Below, in pieces: positions 1 to 6,506 of a stretch of DNA of 8,781 nt (position 1 is the stretch's first letter; each line of letters begins with the position of its first letter). The DNA is from an uncultured Bacteroidota bacterium. GTDB taxonomy: Bacteria > Bacteroidota > Bacteroidia > Chitinophagales > Chitinophagaceae. Under the pieces are notes generated by a model, which ran no database searches, was not told the origin of the DNA, and saw nothing but the letters and a program-made list of their open reading frames with translations. The translations under genes were made by a program, and so were the position numbers. The stretch is from contig CAIZMD010000378.1 of NCBI GenBank assembly GCA_903933995.1, forward strand, positions 1-8,781, written 5' to 3'.

Positions 1-186
1 GACAAAGCCGGTAGGGCTTCTATTCAAATGAGAGACAAGATTGTATTGCCACTATTAACCATACAGCAATATGCTTTGAATCAATTGCATGGAAGAGAAA
101 TAGAACCGGAGCTAAAAGCCGTCTATGAAAAACTCTTAACCAGAACCATGTTTGGGGTAATTAACGCGGCCAGAAATTCAGCGTAA
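1..186 (+). CDS. ppc: Phosphoenolpyruvate carboxylase, C-terminal end (partial)
   Basis: The frame is open from base 1 and gives 61 residues before a TAA at 184-186; the rest of the gene lies to the left of the window. I read it as the C-terminus of phosphoenolpyruvate carboxylase, the cytoplasmic enzyme that makes oxaloacetate from PEP and bicarbonate to refill the TCA cycle. The support is the segment KIVLPLLTIQQYALNQL and the end MFGVINAARNSA, which I recall as typical of the Bacteroidota branch of this family. Most PEPCs end in (Q/R)NTG; this one ends in RNSA, so the usual C-terminal glycine is replaced by alanine. The active-site histidines and arginines are outside the window, so the call rests on the tail alone. 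The gene converges on the glycosylase gene with a 51-base gap in which I see no convincing terminator hairpin. Confidence 0.68.
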   Translation, partial: DKAGRASIQMRDKIVLPLLTIQQYALNQLHGREIEPELKAVYEKLLTRTMFGVINAARNSA

Positions 187-237
187 AGTAAATCTGATTT
201 CCAGTTTGTAGTTATTGATTTTAAGAAGTCTTTCTAG

Positions 238-834
238 TTATTTGTTGTCCTTATATTGCCACAAATGCAAGCAAGCATAGGTTCTATAAGGGCTCCATTT
301 GGCAGAGAGTTCCAGCATTTTTTGCTTGAGTTCTTTCTTGTCTAAATGTTCTAGTTTATAGAGTTTGACCATGGCTTGTTGAATACCTAAATCATCCACC
401 GCAAATACGTCTTCCCTACCCAAGGAAAACATGAGCAGCATTTCTACCGTCCATTTGCCTACGCCTTTGATTTGAACAAGCAAATCAACAATGGTTTCAT
501 TGTCCATTTTTTGCAAGGTCTTGTCTGTGATTTTATGTTCAATACAGAAAGCAGCCACATTGTGTATATAGCCTACTTTGGCATAACTCAGTCCAATGCC
601 ACGTAGTGTTTCAATGGGTGTATCCAAGACCTGTTGTGGCTTGGGTTCTTTGCCATTGTATAATTCTAAAAATCTTTTGAAAATTACTTTGGCCACTGTT
701 GTACTCAATTGCTGGCTCATGATGCTGGCCATTAAACGCAAGGGGATATTCTTACGCATTTCTAGTGCAGGCAATGCTTCTACCAAGGCCTTGGATAATT
801 TGCGGTCTTTTTCTAAGTGAGCTAGATATTCCAT
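238..834 (-). CDS. DNA-3-methyladenine glycosylase, AlkA-like (HhH-GPD family)
   Basis: This 198-residue protein belongs to the helix-hairpin-helix GPD superfamily of DNA glycosylases. These enzymes cut alkylated bases such as 3-methyladenine from DNA and start base-excision repair in the cytoplasm. Visible landmarks are the early helix IMSQQLSTTVA (residues 38-48), the hairpin IKGVGKWTVEM (122-132) that grips the DNA backbone, and the acidic pair in FAVDDLGIQ (144-152). By analogy with E. coli AlkA Asp238, the catalytic aspartate is Asp148. The conserved WSPYRTYACLHLW segment (180-192) closes the fold. I see no Cys-rich iron-sulfur loop, which argues against endonuclease III or MutY. At 198 residues it is shorter than E. 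coli AlkA (282) and lacks that enzyme's N-terminal domain, as many bacterial single-domain homologs do. The ATG at 832-834 lies just before the family-like region begins. No good promoter motif was found upstream. Its substrate range cannot be read from sequence. Confidence 0.9.
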   Translation of the reverse strand: MEYLAHLEKDRKLSKALVEALPALEMRKNIPLRLMASIMSQQLSTTVAKVIFKRFLELYNGKEPKPQQVLDTPIETLRGIGLSYAKVGYIHNVAAFCIEHKITDKTLQKMDNETIVDLLVQIKGVGKWTVEMLLMFSLGREDVFAVDDLGIQQAMVKLYKLEHLDKKELKQKMLELSAKWSPYRTYACLHLWQYKDNK

Positions 835-847
835 GCAATTAAGATAA

Positions 848-855
848 TACTTTTG
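848..855 (+). promoter_or_regulatory. Candidate -7 element (TACTTTTG) for the secreted-protein gene
   Basis: TACTTTTG fits the Bacteroidota -7 consensus TAnnTTTG. It would place a transcription start near 860 and give a leader of about 100 bases ahead of the gene starting at 965. No matching TTTG or TTG box was found about 19 bases upstream, where the sequence is the start of the divergent glycosylase gene. The assignment is therefore tentative. Confidence 0.3.
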
Positions 856-902
856 TCTGTGATGGAAACAGCATTATTACTAATGGCAGATGGTTCACAT
901 AC

Positions 903-919
903 TTTGATAGACCATCAAA
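903..919. repeat. Short perfect inverted repeat, possible operator
   Basis: TTTGAT (903-908) and ATCAAA (914-919) form a perfect 6-base inverted repeat around a 5-base spacer, inside the 130-base divergent region between the glycosylase and the DUF4440-like gene. Its position suits a dimeric repressor site, but a 6-base arm in AT-rich DNA can easily arise by chance. It is not followed by a T-run, so it does not look like a terminator. Confidence 0.25.
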
Positions 920-964
920 CAAACCCTCTAGCATGATGTAGAATTCCGTAGCTTTCCTAAAAAA

Positions 965-1411
965 ATGAAAAGCCCCAGCAAGGCCCTAATCGCCACCCTA
1001 CTTATTTTAAGCAGTAGCTTTTTTAGCAATCCAATTCAAGCACAAGACAAAGACGAATTAACCATTCGAAAAATCTTGGCTTCCCAAACCGAGCAATGGA
1101 ACAAGGGCAATATTGCCGCATTTATGAACGGTTATTGGAAAAGCGATAGTTTGTTGTTTGTGGGCAAATCCGGCGCCAATTTTGGCTACCAAAAAACCTT
1201 GGACAATTATTATAAGGGTTACCCCGATACCGCTGCCATGGGCAAACTCAATTTTGACTTGATTCAAGTTAAGAGACTGAGCCCCGAATATTTTTTTGTC
1301 TTGGGCAAATGGTATTTGAAAAGAAGCATTGGCGATATAGGTGGCGCCTATACCCTACTCTTTAGAAAAATCAAGGGAGAATGGGTGATTGTGGTAGACC
1401 ATAGCAGCTAA
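965..1411 (+). CDS. Secreted NTF2-like protein, DUF4440/SnoaL type
   Basis: This 148-residue protein has a clear signal peptide: basic residues at the start, a hydrophobic stretch at about 7-20, and a likely signal peptidase I site after Ala26 (IQA before QDKDE). The mature part begins with a helix bearing the QTEQWNKGNIAAFMNGYW motif (residues 41-58). The later strands include FFVLGKWYLKR and a final segment ending WVIVVDHSS. This pattern is typical of the cone-shaped NTF2-like fold of the DUF4440/SnoaL group, usually about 120-140 residues. Family members range from enzymes to ligand-binding proteins, so no reaction can be assigned. The signal peptide points to the periplasm; no lipobox cysteine is present. 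The start ATG follows an A-run (AAAAAA) with no Shine-Dalgarno sequence. The SPFH gene follows after 51 bases on the same strand, so the two may be co-transcribed. Confidence 0.78.
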   Translation: MKSPSKALIATLLILSSSFFSNPIQAQDKDELTIRKILASQTEQWNKGNIAAFMNGYWKSDSLLFVGKSGANFGYQKTLDNYYKGYPDTAAMGKLNFDLIQVKRLSPEYFFVLGKWYLKRSIGDIGGAYTLLFRKIKGEWVIVVDHSS

Positions 1412-1462
1412 CTGTAAGAAATAGCAACAATTTGCTACTCATAGATTACTAAAACAAAAAAC

Positions 1463-2377
1463 ATGATTCTCATTATTTTAGGCTTGCTTGTATTCATAGC
1501 AGCCTTTTCATTAAAAAAAGCCAACCATCCCCTTCCCCAATACGCCAATGCCGCAAGGATTACGGGTATTGCTTTAATGCTGATTGGTTTTCTAACTTCT
1601 AGTATCAAACAAATTGACGCGGGTCAAATTGGTGTTAAGTCTATGTTTGGTAAGGTACAAAACGATGTATTAACCAGTGGTTTGACCATTGTGAATCCCT
1701 TGGTAGACGTTAGCAAAATTGATATCAAGACCCAGAACTATACCATGAGTGGTGTGCATGACGAGGGTGACAAAGCAGGTGATGACGCCATTAGGGTATT
1801 AACTGCTGATGGCTTGGAAGTTGTCATAGACCTCACTGTTTTATACAGGGTCTTGTCTACAGAAGCACCCAATATTGTAAAAGAAACCGGCCTGGATTTT
1901 AAAGACAAAATTGTGCGCCCCATTACCCGTACCAAGATCAGGGATAATGCGGTGTTCTATACAGCCGTTGATTTGTATAGCACCAAGCGTGACCAATTTC
2001 AAACCAGGATTTTTAAAACCATTGAAGACAATTTTAAATTAAGAGGTTTGGTCTTAGAACAATTATTGGTGCGTAATATTACTTTGCCTGCCAGTGTAAA
2101 AGGTTCTATTGAAGAAAAAATCAAGGCAGAGCAAGACGCACAGAAAATGGAATTTGTGCTGCAAAAAGAAAAGCAGGAAGCAGAGCGTAAGCGCGTAGAA
2201 GCCCAAGGTATTGCAGACTATCAGCGCATCATGAGTTCTGGTCTTACTGACAAACAGTTACAGTATGAACAAATTCAGATGATGAAGGGACTTGTTACCT
2301 CACCCAATGCTAAAGTGATTATCATGGGTAAGGGAAGTGCTCCCGTAATCCTAGACACCAAGGATGATAAAAAATAG
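1463..2377 (+). CDS. SPFH/prohibitin-family membrane protein
   Basis: This 304-residue protein has two hydrophobic segments at the N-terminus (about residues 1-17 and 31-48), followed directly by an SPFH (band 7/prohibitin) domain. The domain starts at IDAGQIGVKSMFGKV (51-65), where VxxxFGKV is the typical prohibitin opening, and runs to roughly residue 210 (LLVRNITLPASV). A charged helix from about 214 to 253 (EEKIKAEQDAQKMEFVLQKE and on) is the usual coiled-coil region used in ring assembly. The C-terminus contains AKVIIMGKGSAPVIL (283-297), as in bacterial prohibitin homologs. Such proteins build large membrane-bound cages, often around membrane proteases such as FtsH, but no protease or NfeD partner gene is adjacent here. 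The ATG follows an A-rich stretch without a Shine-Dalgarno. No separate promoter is visible in the 51-base gap, so it probably shares a transcript with the upstream secreted-protein gene. Confidence 0.88.
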   Translation: MILIILGLLVFIAAFSLKKANHPLPQYANAARITGIALMLIGFLTSSIKQIDAGQIGVKSMFGKVQNDVLTSGLTIVNPLVDVSKIDIKTQNYTMSGVHDEGDKAGDDAIRVLTADGLEVVIDLTVLYRVLSTEAPNIVKETGLDFKDKIVRPITRTKIRDNAVFYTAVDLYSTKRDQFQTRIFKTIEDNFKLRGLVLEQLLVRNITLPASVKGSIEEKIKAEQDAQKMEFVLQKEKQEAERKRVEAQGIADYQRIMSSGLTDKQLQYEQIQMMKGLVTSPNAKVIIMGKGSAPVILDTKDDKK

Positions 2378-2398
2378 GCATACAAAATTTTAATAGAG

Positions 2399-2424
2399 AG
2401 CATCGGCATTGCCGGTGCTTTTTT
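2399..2424 (+). terminator. Rho-independent terminator after the SPFH gene
   Basis: AGCATCGGC, loop ATT and GCCGGTGCT form a 9-pair stem with one T-G wobble, followed at once by a run of T residues (2419-2424). It lies 22 bases after the SPFH stop codon and is the textbook form for rightward transcripts. Read leftward, the same stem is followed by only a weak T-rich stretch. It could still slow transcripts of the converging gene, whose TAA stop (2423-2425) sits in the T-run. Confidence 0.88.
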
Positions 2425-2683
2425 ATTGGGGTTGATCCAACTCAGAATAGCCGGGGTCTTCAAAGTCTATCGGCTTTAGCCATAGCTTTTTTAAGTATCT
2501 AAATAGGAGTACAAAACTCACAATCATCCAAGTATAAAATAGGATCTGGCCTAAGTGAATGCCTTGGTCTAAAAAACCAAATTGGTACATGATGCCCAGG
2601 GTAGAATTAATAGCCATCCAAAAAATGGCTAGTGCAATGGTATTGACTATGCGCAACAGATATTCCCTAACGCCTGGTTCCAT
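2423..2683 (-). CDS. Small two-helix membrane protein, uncharacterised
   Basis: I chose the ATG at 2681-2683, giving 86 residues. The frame also extends up to a TTG at 2738-2740, which would give 105 residues and overlap the end of the peptidase gene by 8 bases. I prefer the ATG because residues after it (MEPGVREYLLRIVNTI) begin the protein-like pattern, while the extra 19 residues look like spacer. The product has two hydrophobic segments: one around LRIVNTIALAIFWMAINSTL and one around LFYTWMIVSFVLLFRYL. A polar acidic tail (KPIDFEDPGYSELDQPQ) follows. I do not recognise a named family, although small proteins of this shape are common in Bacteroidota. It lies 49 bases downstream of the M23 peptidase on the same strand and is probably co-transcribed with it. 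A role with the peptidase is only suggested by position. Confidence 0.6.
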   Translation of the reverse strand: MEPGVREYLLRIVNTIALAIFWMAINSTLGIMYQFGFLDQGIHLGQILFYTWMIVSFVLLFRYLKKLWLKPIDFEDPGYSELDQPQ

Positions 2684-2732
2684 GGTGATGATTGTATAGT
2701 GAATGACAAGTAGTTGGCTGAATTGTTCAAAC

Positions 2733-3704
2733 CTAGTCAAAACTTTGGTTGCTCACGGCTGCCAGTTTCAAGATCCGGTCAAACTGAGCTGGGGTCAGGT
2801 CATTGTAGAAATAGTAAATGGGATCTACCTGACGGCCACTTCTATGTACTTCATAGTGACAGTGTGGACCCGTACTTTTTCCTGTGGTACCTACATAACC
2901 AATGACCTCACCTCTCAATACTTTTTCTCCTACCCTTGCTTTGATCTTAGACATATGCCCATAGAGGGTTTGATAACCAAAACCATGGTTGATTACTACG
3001 CGGTTGCCATAACCCCCAGTATGAAAACCCGCATCGCTTACCGTTCCATCTGCTGTGGCATAAATAGGTGTTCCTGAGGGAGCTGTAAAATCCAAACCAG
3101 CATGGAGTCTTCTGTCTTTGTATACTGGGTCAATTCTATAACCAAAACCAGAGGCAATTCTATCTAGGTTCTTATTGCTCACGGGTTGAATAGAAGGCGT
3201 GGCATTGATCAATTTTTCTTTGTTTTTTACCAGATTCATAATCTCAACATAGGACTTGTCCTGAGATTTTTGTCTAATGGCCAAAAGGTTTAATTGATCG
3301 GTCATGCTATTGACCAGTTCGGTTTCACCCATACGGGCCACCATTTTCACTTCATTCTTTTTCTCTACCACTTTGGTACGGATACTATCTGGAATGGGCT
3401 TTGTTCCAAAAATTTCACGGTACACATTATTGTCCCTGTTTTCCAGCTCATCCATCTGTAGCTCAAGCTCATTCATTCTTTCACTCAGAATGCTATAGCG
3501 CTGTTTCATGTCTTCGTTCTCCTGACGCAGGAATTTCTCTTTGGGGCTATCAATGTACTTGAACACAATAAAAACAATCAGTAACCCAGTTACAATACAG
3601 GCCGTTACAAAGGCAAAGACCTGCAAGAGTCTTACCCGCAACGGCACTTCCAGTTTTTCAAACCGGAGGGTATGGGTATTGTAATAGTATTTGATTTTCT
3701 TCAT
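2733..3704 (-). CDS. Membrane-anchored M23 (LytM-type) metallopeptidase
   Basis: This 323-residue protein has a short cytoplasmic N-terminus, one membrane segment (about residues 27-50) without a clear cleavage site, a charged heptad-like helix (about 54-92) likely to form a coiled coil, and a C-terminal LytM domain (about 180-300). The zinc site is intact: His201 and Asp205 in HAGLDF and His283 in HCHYEV, with His250 (YGHM) and His281 as the catalytic histidines by comparison with LytM. It is therefore probably an active peptidoglycan endopeptidase acting in the periplasm, unlike EnvC or NlpD, which have lost zinc ligands. The anchor-coiled-coil-LytM order is common for cell-shape or division hydrolases in Bacteroidota. 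It is the first gene of a leftward unit with the small membrane protein and is divergent from alaS. The ATG lacks a Shine-Dalgarno sequence. Confidence 0.92.
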   Translation of the reverse strand: MKKIKYYYNTHTLRFEKLEVPLRVRLLQVFAFVTACIVTGLLIVFIVFKYIDSPKEKFLRQENEDMKQRYSILSERMNELELQMDELENRDNNVYREIFGTKPIPDSIRTKVVEKKNEVKMVARMGETELVNSMTDQLNLLAIRQKSQDKSYVEIMNLVKNKEKLINATPSIQPVSNKNLDRIASGFGYRIDPVYKDRRLHAGLDFTAPSGTPIYATADGTVSDAGFHTGGYGNRVVINHGFGYQTLYGHMSKIKARVGEKVLRGEVIGYVGTTGKSTGPHCHYEVHRSGRQVDPIYYFYNDLTPAQFDRILKLAAVSNQSFD

Positions 3705-3785
3705 CGCTTAAGACTTCTGCTTTTGGGATTCCATTTTTAGGCTCCATTCCCGGGCTAAATACCATGTATTCCACCTAGTAATCCT

Positions 3786-3793
3786 TACCTTTG
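3786..3793 (+). promoter_or_regulatory. Candidate alaS -7 promoter element (TACCTTTG)
   Basis: TACCTTTG followed by C matches the Bacteroidota -7 consensus TAnnTTTG very well. It predicts a transcription start near 3800 and a leader of about 60 bases before the alaS ATG. A clear -33 TTG box at the usual distance is missing; the best there is ATG at 3764-3766. The leader is too short for a T-box and shows no such structure. Confidence 0.55.
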
Positions 3794-3811
3794 CAACCCC
3801 TGAAAAGCCAT

Positions 3812-3819
3812 CAAAGATA
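3812..3819 (-). promoter_or_regulatory. Candidate M23 gene -7 promoter element (TATCTTTG)
   Basis: On the minus strand this reads TATCTTTG, again matching TAnnTTTG. It would start leftward transcripts near 3805 and give the peptidase mRNA a leader of about 100 bases. No TTG box is seen at the usual upstream distance. It faces the alaS candidate, with 18 bases between the two elements. Confidence 0.42.
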
Positions 3820-3860
3820 GTTTCAAAGGGCTAAAACAGTGATTTAAATTTCCATAGAAC

Positions 3861-6506
3861 ATGAACAGCAGTTCCCAGATCCGTCAGCAATTCCTTGATT
3901 TTTTTGCATCCAAAGGGCATCAGATTGTGCCATCGGCCCCCATTGTGGTAAAGAATGACCCTACCCTGCTTTTTACCAATGCGGGTATGAATCAGTTCAA
4001 GGATTATTTTCTGGGCAACAAACAGGCACCCCATCCACGCGTAGCGGATACACAAAAATGTTTGCGCGTGAGTGGCAAACACAATGACTTGGAAGAAGTG
4101 GGTGTAGATACCTATCACCATACCATGTTTGAAATGTTGGGCAACTGGAGCTTTGGCAATTATTTTAAAGCAGAAGCCATTGCCTGGAGTTGGGAACTAC
4201 TCACAGAAGTATATAAGATTGACAAGAACAGAATCTATGTTACCATTTTTGAAGGCGATGAAAAAGAGTCACTTGAAAAAGACTTGGAAGCATTTGAAGA
4301 ATGGAAAAAATGGATTGCCCCAGAGCGCATTTTGTTGGGGAATAAAAAAGACAATTTCTGGGAAATGGGTGATACCGGACCCTGTGGACCCTGCTCTGAG
4401 ATTCACGTAGACTGCCGTCCAGACGCAGAACGCGCGCTAGTAGATGGTAAGACCTTGGTAAACAATGACCATCCGCAGGTGATAGAAATTTGGAACAATG
4501 TATTTATGCAGTTCAACCGCCTTAAAGACGGTAGTCTTGAATCATTGCCCGCCAAACACGTAGACACGGGTATGGGTTTTGAAAGACTGGTGCGCGTGAT
4601 CCAAGGCAAGACCAGCAACTATGATACCGATGTATTTACCGGAACCATTGCTCATGTAGAAAAAATTACAGGGCTGAGCTATGATTTTAGCGCCAGTAAA
4701 CAGGCTATTGCTTTTAGGGTGATTGCAGATCATATTCGCGCCATCAGCTTTACCATTGCAGACGGACAATTGCCTTCCAATACCGGAGCAGGTTATGTGA
4801 TCCGCCGCATTTTGCGAAGGGCCGTTCGCTATTATTATTCTTACCTGAATTATAAGCAACCCCTTTTGCACCAATTACTGCCCCAATTAGCAGAACAGTT
4901 TGCGGGTGTTTTCCCTGAGCTCAAACAGCAATTGGATTTTGTAAGTAAAGTGGTGAAGGAAGAAGAAGACGCATTTTTAAGAACACTGGACAAGGGACTC
5001 AAACGCATAGATGATTTGCTAGCCGCCAGTGCCCAATCAGCCGAAAAACAAATTGGTGGTAAAGCCGCATTTGAACTATTTGACACATTTGGTTTTCCCA
5101 TTGACCTGACTAGGTTAATTGCTTCTGAAAACAGCATTAACGTAGACGAATCTGGTTTTGAAACCGAAATGCAACAACAGAAAAACAGGAGCCGTGCTGC
5201 TTCTGTTTTGGATACCGAAGACTGGGTGGTTTTATCTGAAACAGCTGGCTATGGCTTTGTAGGCTATCAAGATATTTTGGTGCATACCCAGGTAACCAAG
5301 TACCGCAAGATCAAGTCAAAGGGCAAGGAACAATACCAATTGGTGCTAGCCACTACTCCTTTTTATGCCGAAAGTGGTGGACAAGTGGGCGATACGGGTT
5401 GGTTGGAATTTGATGGAGAACGTATAGATGTAACCGATACCAAAAAAGAGAATGACCTGATTGTTCATTTTGTGAATCAATTACCTGCTAATATTCAAGC
5501 GGAGTGCAAGGCCAGCATTAATGTAGAAAGAAGATTATTTACTTGCTATAACCATACTGCCACGCATTTAATGCACGCGGCACTTAGAACCGTTTTGGGT
5601 ACCCATGTGGCACAGAAAGGTTCCTTGGTGAATGAAGAAGAACTTCGTTTTGACTTCTCCCATTTTGCACGCGTGACTGATGAAGAACTACGCCAGGTAG
5701 AACGCATGGTCAATGACAAGATCAGAGAAAATATTCCTGTGGTGGTACGTGAATTGCCAAAGGAAGAAGCCCTGAAACTAGGCGCCATGGCCCTGTTTGG
5801 AGAAAAATATGGTAATACCGTACGCGTTGTGACCATTGACCCCAATTATTCTATTGAGCTTTGTGGTGGTACACACGTATATCATACGGGTATGATTGGA
5901 TTATTTAAGATTACCGCAGAAGCAGCCGTGGCCGCAGGTGTGAGAAGAATTGAAGCACTAACTGGAAGCAAGGCTTTCAATTATCTCTATGACCAATTTG
6001 CCGGTCTGCGTGAAGTAGGAACCCTACTCAAAACAAAAGACCCACTCAAAGCCGTTGAAAAAATTATCCAAGAAAAACAGGAACTAGAAAAGAAATTAGA
6101 AAGTCTTGAAGCCAAACAATTGGTGGTGATTCGCGAGCAATTGATTGCTGGCAAAGAAGCATTCACCTTGAACAATGGCGCTACTGGATTTTTTGTTGGT
6201 CAGGAAGTTGCGGTTAGTAGTGCTGATCATTTAAAGAAACTCTGTTTTGACCTGAAAACTGAGCTTGGTAATGATTATCTAGTTGTCTTGGTAGCCAATT
6301 TGGCTGGCAAACCATCGGTCTGCATTTTGTTATCTGACAGCATGGTCACAGACAAAAATCTAGAAGCGCCTAAGATGATTAAAGAAATAGTGACCCCGCT
6401 GATTAAGGGCGGTGGCGGCGGACAAAAAACACTGGCAACAGCTGGTGGACAAGACGCAAGTAATCTGGGTCAAGTGATTGCTCAGATAAAGGCATTGGTC
6501 ATTTAA
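3861..6506 (+). CDS. alaS: Alanyl-tRNA synthetase
   Basis: This 881-residue protein attaches alanine to tRNA-Ala in the cytoplasm; E. coli AlaRS has 876 residues, so it is full length. The class II catalytic domain covers about 1-250: motif 1 region TNAGMNQFKDYFLG (39-52), the motif 2 region around HHTMFEMLGNWSFGNYF (86-102), GDTGPCGPCSEIH (170-182), and the motif 3 region HVDTGMGFERL (233-243). The tRNA-recognition helical region follows to about 460, with GAGYVIRRILRRAVR (309-323). The editing domain, which removes mischarged serine and glycine, keeps its metal ligands His565 and His569 (HTATH) and Cys668 and His672 (CGGTH). A coiled coil (about 729-765) leads to the C-Ala domain, with a glycine-rich end (GGGGGQKTLATAGGQD, 850-865). 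No key residue appears missing. The ATG at 3861 gives the family-typical N-terminus. Its stop codon directly abuts that of the next gene. Confidence 0.98.
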   Translation: MNSSSQIRQQFLDFFASKGHQIVPSAPIVVKNDPTLLFTNAGMNQFKDYFLGNKQAPHPRVADTQKCLRVSGKHNDLEEVGVDTYHHTMFEMLGNWSFGNYFKAEAIAWSWELLTEVYKIDKNRIYVTIFEGDEKESLEKDLEAFEEWKKWIAPERILLGNKKDNFWEMGDTGPCGPCSEIHVDCRPDAERALVDGKTLVNNDHPQVIEIWNNVFMQFNRLKDGSLESLPAKHVDTGMGFERLVRVIQGKTSNYDTDVFTGTIAHVEKITGLSYDFSASKQAIAFRVIADHIRAISFTIADGQLPSNTGAGYVIRRILRRAVRYYYSYLNYKQPLLHQLLPQLAEQFAGVFPELKQQLDFVSKVVKEEEDAFLRTLDKGLKRIDDLLAASAQSAEKQIGGKAAFELFDTFGFPIDLTRLIASENSINVDESGFETEMQQQKNRSRAASVLDTEDWVVLSETAGYGFVGYQDILVHTQVTKYRKIKSKGKEQYQLVLATTPFYAESGGQVGDTGWLEFDGERIDVTDTKKENDLIVHFVNQLPANIQAECKASINVERRLFTCYNHTATHLMHAALRTVLGTHVAQKGSLVNEEELRFDFSHFARVTDEELRQVERMVNDKIRENIPVVVRELPKEEALKLGAMALFGEKYGNTVRVVTIDPNYSIELCGGTHVYHTGMIGLFKITAEAAVAAGVRRIEALTGSKAFNYLYDQFAGLREVGTLLKTKDPLKAVEKIIQEKQELEKKLESLEAKQLVVIREQLIAGKEAFTLNNGATGFFVGQEVAVSSADHLKKLCFDLKTELGNDYLVVLVANLAGKPSVCILLSDSMVTDKNLEAPKMIKEIVTPLIKGGGGGQKTLATAGGQDASNLGQVIAQIKALVI

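Noticed and set aside
1422..1437. Hairpin TAGCAA-CAAT-TTGCTA between the DUF4440-like and SPFH genes
   Set aside because: The stem is only 6 AT-rich pairs with no T-run after it, so it is too weak to call a terminator or processing site.
2703..3077. A 124-codon open frame on the + strand
   Set aside because: It is antisense to the M23 peptidase, whose catalytic motifs are intact in the other strand; the product resembles no family and has no start context.
3794..3860. T-box or other riboswitch ahead of alaS
   Set aside because: The predicted leader is about 60 bases, has no T-box-like sequence or stable terminator hairpin, and T-boxes are not typical of Bacteroidota.
3831..4121. A 96-codon leftward frame covering the alaS start and the spacer
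   Set aside because: It lies opposite the conserved N-terminus of alaS and across its candidate leader; the composition fits an antisense shadow.
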